Below the pieces are notes generated by a model, which worked only from the letters and a program-made list of their open reading frames with translations, made no database searches and was not told where the DNA came from. A stretch of DNA of 24,797 nt from an uncultured Bacteroidota bacterium (lineage in GTDB: Bacteria > Bacteroidota > Bacteroidia > Chitinophagales > Chitinophagaceae): the NCBI GenBank assembly GCA_937928385.1, contig CALEZD010000017.1, forward strand, positions 1-24,797, in the 5' to 3' direction. The position numbers were made by a program, and so were the translations under genes. This document shows, one piece after another, positions 22,481 through 24,797 of the stretch (positions within the stretch are counted from its first letter, which is position 1; each line of letters starts with the position of its first letter).

Positions 22481-22513
22481 GAAAAGGATGGTTAACATCC
22501 TTTTCTTTATTTT
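22481..22513 (+). terminator. Terminator after the small secreted protein pair
   Basis: A perfect 10-bp stem (GAAAAGGATG at 22481-22490 pairing with 22496-22505), loop GTTAA, followed by TTTATTTTAT. It separates the small-protein pair from the larger secreted proteins. Confidence 0.85.
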
Positions 22514-22539
22514 ATCTTAAACTTACCACAAATATTAAA

Positions 22540-23796
22540 ATGAAACTAACTGCTCTTATTATTTCTATTCTTTTGACCCTATTCTCTACTCATAGTTCCC
22601 GTGGACAATATGTATGGAGTAAAAAAATGTATACTGATGATATGCTATTTTGGCAGAATAATGAGATATCTGGGAAAATAGGCTATAAAGGTCTTCGCAA
22701 GGAGGTCAGATTATTTCAAAACATTAGAACAGACAACAGCGATGTTTTGATTGTTAAAACTATTGGTTTAAATAATCTAAGGCAAAGCAGAATAGATACG
22801 CTACGTGATTCAATAACAAGTGAGACGTTTGGAAATTTCATTGTTGGCGATAGTTTTGACATCATTTTTTACGAAAAAAAAATGCTTGTGTACCAAAGAA
22901 GCAGTGGAAGACATTCATTATATGGAGATGACAACTTTGTTTATAATAATGGCTATTTAATTAACGACAGCTTAGTGTGTTTGTATCGTGTCTATAATTA
23001 TCACCCGGCAGATGGTTTTTCAGGTTTGCATTTGGCAATATTTAATCTTAATAAGATGGAATTTGTGACAACTAAAAAAATAAATTTTAGCGGGATTGGG
23101 TTAAGTAATATGAATGCGAACTGGGTATACGCAAATTCAGAATATATATATATAGTATCCCCGATGACAGGTATTCTACACAAATATGATAAGACCCTTA
23201 CAATTATTGATACTATAATAATGCCAATAAACTGGTCAAACATAGATAAAAATGTCGCTTTCCAATATAAAATAGATTCTACAATCAGTTCTGAGTACAA
23301 CAGATTAAAGGACACATACGCTATGACCGGCAAGTGGGTGCGTAATTATGTTTACAACAGTGATTTTATTCATAAAACAATAGATGATATCCGAGCTCAT
23401 TATGAATACATAGAAAAGATGATGCCCTATAACGATTCTGTGGTACTGTTAGTATTTTATAAGCCAAATTATAATTTTGAAAAAAGGGATTTAATCTACT
23501 ACAATATTAATTCCAATGTCGTGGTTCATTCAGACAGCGAATGGCAATGCAGCGCAAAGACAATAATAAACGACTTTGAAGACTATTTTACCGTTAACAT
23601 ATTTGTGTCTCCTAACAACTTTCCGTATTTTTTTAACGGGAAAGTCTATTACCCCACCTTTGCCAACCCCAATTTGTATAAAAACGATAAATCGCTTGAT
23701 ATACTTATCAACAAGATAATGGGAGATGGCAAACAAAATGGCCATAAGTGGAGACTTCTAGAATATAATTTACCTCCATATAATCAAGCTGACTGA
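22540..23796 (+). CDS. Large secreted protein of unknown function, first of a tandem pair
   Basis: A 418-residue exported protein with a signal peptide (MKLTALIISILLTLFSTHSS, cleavage near RGQ at 21-23). No T9SS sorting domain and no lipobox are seen. The body has alternating strands and many Asn/Tyr/Asp residues, compatible with a beta-propeller, such as the six-bladed/TolB-like proteins common in Bacteroidota; this is a guess from texture. Segments shared with the next gene include NYHPADGFSGLHLAIFNLNK (153-172), YIYIVSPMTGILHKYD (202-217) and HYEYIEKMMPYNDS (287-300). It is AT-rich and follows the small secreted proteins after a terminator, so it may have its own promoter. Confidence 0.75.
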   Translation: MKLTALIISILLTLFSTHSSRGQYVWSKKMYTDDMLFWQNNEISGKIGYKGLRKEVRLFQNIRTDNSDVLIVKTIGLNNLRQSRIDTLRDSITSETFGNFIVGDSFDIIFYEKKMLVYQRSSGRHSLYGDDNFVYNNGYLINDSLVCLYRVYNYHPADGFSGLHLAIFNLNKMEFVTTKKINFSGIGLSNMNANWVYANSEYIYIVSPMTGILHKYDKTLTIIDTIIMPINWSNIDKNVAFQYKIDSTISSEYNRLKDTYAMTGKWVRNYVYNSDFIHKTIDDIRAHYEYIEKMMPYNDSVVLLVFYKPNYNFEKRDLIYYNINSNVVVHSDSEWQCSAKTIINDFEDYFTVNIFVSPNNFPYFFNGKVYYPTFANPNLYKNDKSLDILINKIMGDGKQNGHKWRLLEYNLPPYNQAD

Positions 23797-23806
23797 AATT
23801 TCAACC

Positions 23807-24797
23807 ATGTGGATTTATTCAAGAGTATTTAGTGTCCTTACTATAATGATAATTGGTCTTGAGGTATGCGGGCAACATTATACTATGTCCCGGTTTTATA
23901 CTGATACTAGTATTTACAACTCGGCAGATCTCGACAATTTTCATATCAAAGGTTATAAAAACAATATTCGGATTTACAATAAAACAGGCGTTTCTCCTGT
24001 GCGGATGTATATTAGGAATATCAATCTTGATTCGTTGTCTCTAAGTCAAATTGATGAGGTTCCAGATAGTAGTATCGAGTTTTTTTATACTGATATCATA
24101 GCTACTGACAAAAACGATATTTTTATAGGGGACAGCAAGATTTACGTATTTGATAGAAATATGAAACAAGGATACTACGTTAGCCATGCTATGACAATAG
24201 AGTATGAGCACGGTTATTTGTTAAATGACAGTTTATTGTTATTAACGTCAATTTTTAATTACCATCCATTTGACAATTTGCCAGGATTACACCTAACGGT
24301 CTTTAATATAAATAATAAGCAGATTATTCGAAGCAAAAAAATGAGGTTTAGGGGAATCGTGTTATCGCATATGATACGAAACTGGGAGTACTGTGATAAC
24401 CAAGACATATATATCGTCAATCCACTAACAGGCATATTGAACAAATACAATATTGAACTTGAATTAGTTGAAAAAATAGACTTAAATATTCCTTGGCAGG
24501 ATAAGATTAAGAACTTACAATTGGAATTGAGTACAGACTCTCTGGTTTATTCTTCTTGGTTGGAAACACAAAACATGTTAAAAGAATTTGGGCAAGACTC
24601 AATCAGGCGAAATAAAACATTAGCTGTTTGGCGGATGAGCTCTCGGGAGCACATAGATAGTATTATTAAACTAACAAGGGCAAATTACGAATACATAGAA
24701 AAACTGATACCTTATAATGATTCGATGATTCTTATAACATTATCAACACCCGGTGTTGGACTAAAGTATAGAAATGTTATACATTACAATTTAATTT
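23807..24797 (+). CDS. Large secreted protein, second of the tandem pair (truncated by window end)
   Basis: An uninterrupted reading frame from the ATG at 23807 to the end of the window (330 codons, no stop), so the gene is partial. The signal peptide is MWIYSRVFSVLTIMIIGLEV, cleavage near CGQ at 21-23, like the GQ site of its neighbour. It is clearly paralogous: NYHPFDNLPGLHLTVFNINN (151-170), IYIVNPLTGILNKYN (201-215), and later NYEYIEKLIPYNDS match the preceding protein in the same order. It begins ten bases after that gene's stop and is probably co-transcribed. Function unknown; its last roughly 90 residues would lie outside the window if the lengths are equal. Confidence 0.8.
   Translation, partial: MWIYSRVFSVLTIMIIGLEVCGQHYTMSRFYTDTSIYNSADLDNFHIKGYKNNIRIYNKTGVSPVRMYIRNINLDSLSLSQIDEVPDSSIEFFYTDIIATDKNDIFIGDSKIYVFDRNMKQGYYVSHAMTIEYEHGYLLNDSLLLLTSIFNYHPFDNLPGLHLTVFNINNKQIIRSKKMRFRGIVLSHMIRNWEYCDNQDIYIVNPLTGILNKYNIELELVEKIDLNIPWQDKIKNLQLELSTDSLVYSSWLETQNMLKEFGQDSIRRNKTLAVWRMSSREHIDSIIKLTRANYEYIEKLIPYNDSMILITLSTPGVGLKYRNVIHYNLI

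Noticed and set aside
23853..24044. Short plus-strand open frame of 63 codons near the window end
   Set aside because: It is out of frame with the continuous, homologous reading frame 23807-24797.
1..24797. CRISPR arrays, rRNA operons, toxin-antitoxin pairs or phage genes
   Set aside because: No regularly spaced identical repeats of CRISPR size, no rRNA sequence, and no recognisable phage or toxin-antitoxin proteins were found.

Overview
The window comes from a bacterium of the phylum Bacteroidota, most likely the Chitinophagaceae or a close relative (the family is an inference). Evidence includes a protein with a type IX secretion (Por) sorting domain, several TTTG/TAnnTTTG-type promoters (the clearest is TTTG-N19-TACCTTTG before rpmI), many SPII lipoproteins, absence of clear Shine-Dalgarno sites, and Bacteroidota-type histidine kinase, MutL and trigger factor sequences. 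No phage, transposase, CRISPR array or rRNA was seen.

Layout. 1-1386: an ArsR-like winged-helix regulator with a strong terminator, then an MtfA-like zinc peptidase. 1383-5337 (minus): a tightly packed cluster of histidine kinase, OmpR-type regulator, AraC-type regulator, VOC protein and a DUF6265-like lipoprotein. A TTAAGT repeat with 10-bp phasing lies upstream of it, next to a divergent T9SS-secreted protein (5495-6472). 6527-7848 (minus): a LolD/MacB-type ABC ATPase and a cobalamin adenosyltransferase. 7925-8749: ispE. 8750-9961 (minus): two lipoproteins, one a YiiX-like cysteine hydrolase. 10027-10680 (minus): rplT and rpmI without infC beside them. 10881-13875: a pRiA4b ORF-3-like protein, miaA and an arylsulfotransferase-like secreted protein. 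13919-15442 (minus): tig and tRNA-Leu(UAG). 15659-16749: an orphan OmpR-type regulator preceded by three copies of an 11-bp motif, then a small lipoprotein. 16801-19790 (minus): a PaaE-like flavin/2Fe-2S reductase and mutL, whose start is probably a GTG.

From about 19800 onward the character changes. There is a gene-poor stretch of about 730 bases with an 8-bp periodic array, spaced repeats and hairpins. It is followed by a small membrane ORF and a NarL/FixJ-type response regulator interrupted by an in-frame UGA just before its last helix. The last 3.2 kb is visibly AT-rich. It holds two small related secreted proteins (shared C-x7-C motif) and two tandem, related, larger secreted proteins; the second runs off the window end. 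This last block is the best candidate for an undescribed exported system, although its function cannot be read from the sequence.

Functionally the window mixes housekeeping (isoprenoid precursor synthesis, ribosomal proteins, tRNA modification, protein folding, mismatch repair, B12 activation) with signal transduction (three response regulators, one with its kinase) and cell-envelope or secreted proteins of unknown role.
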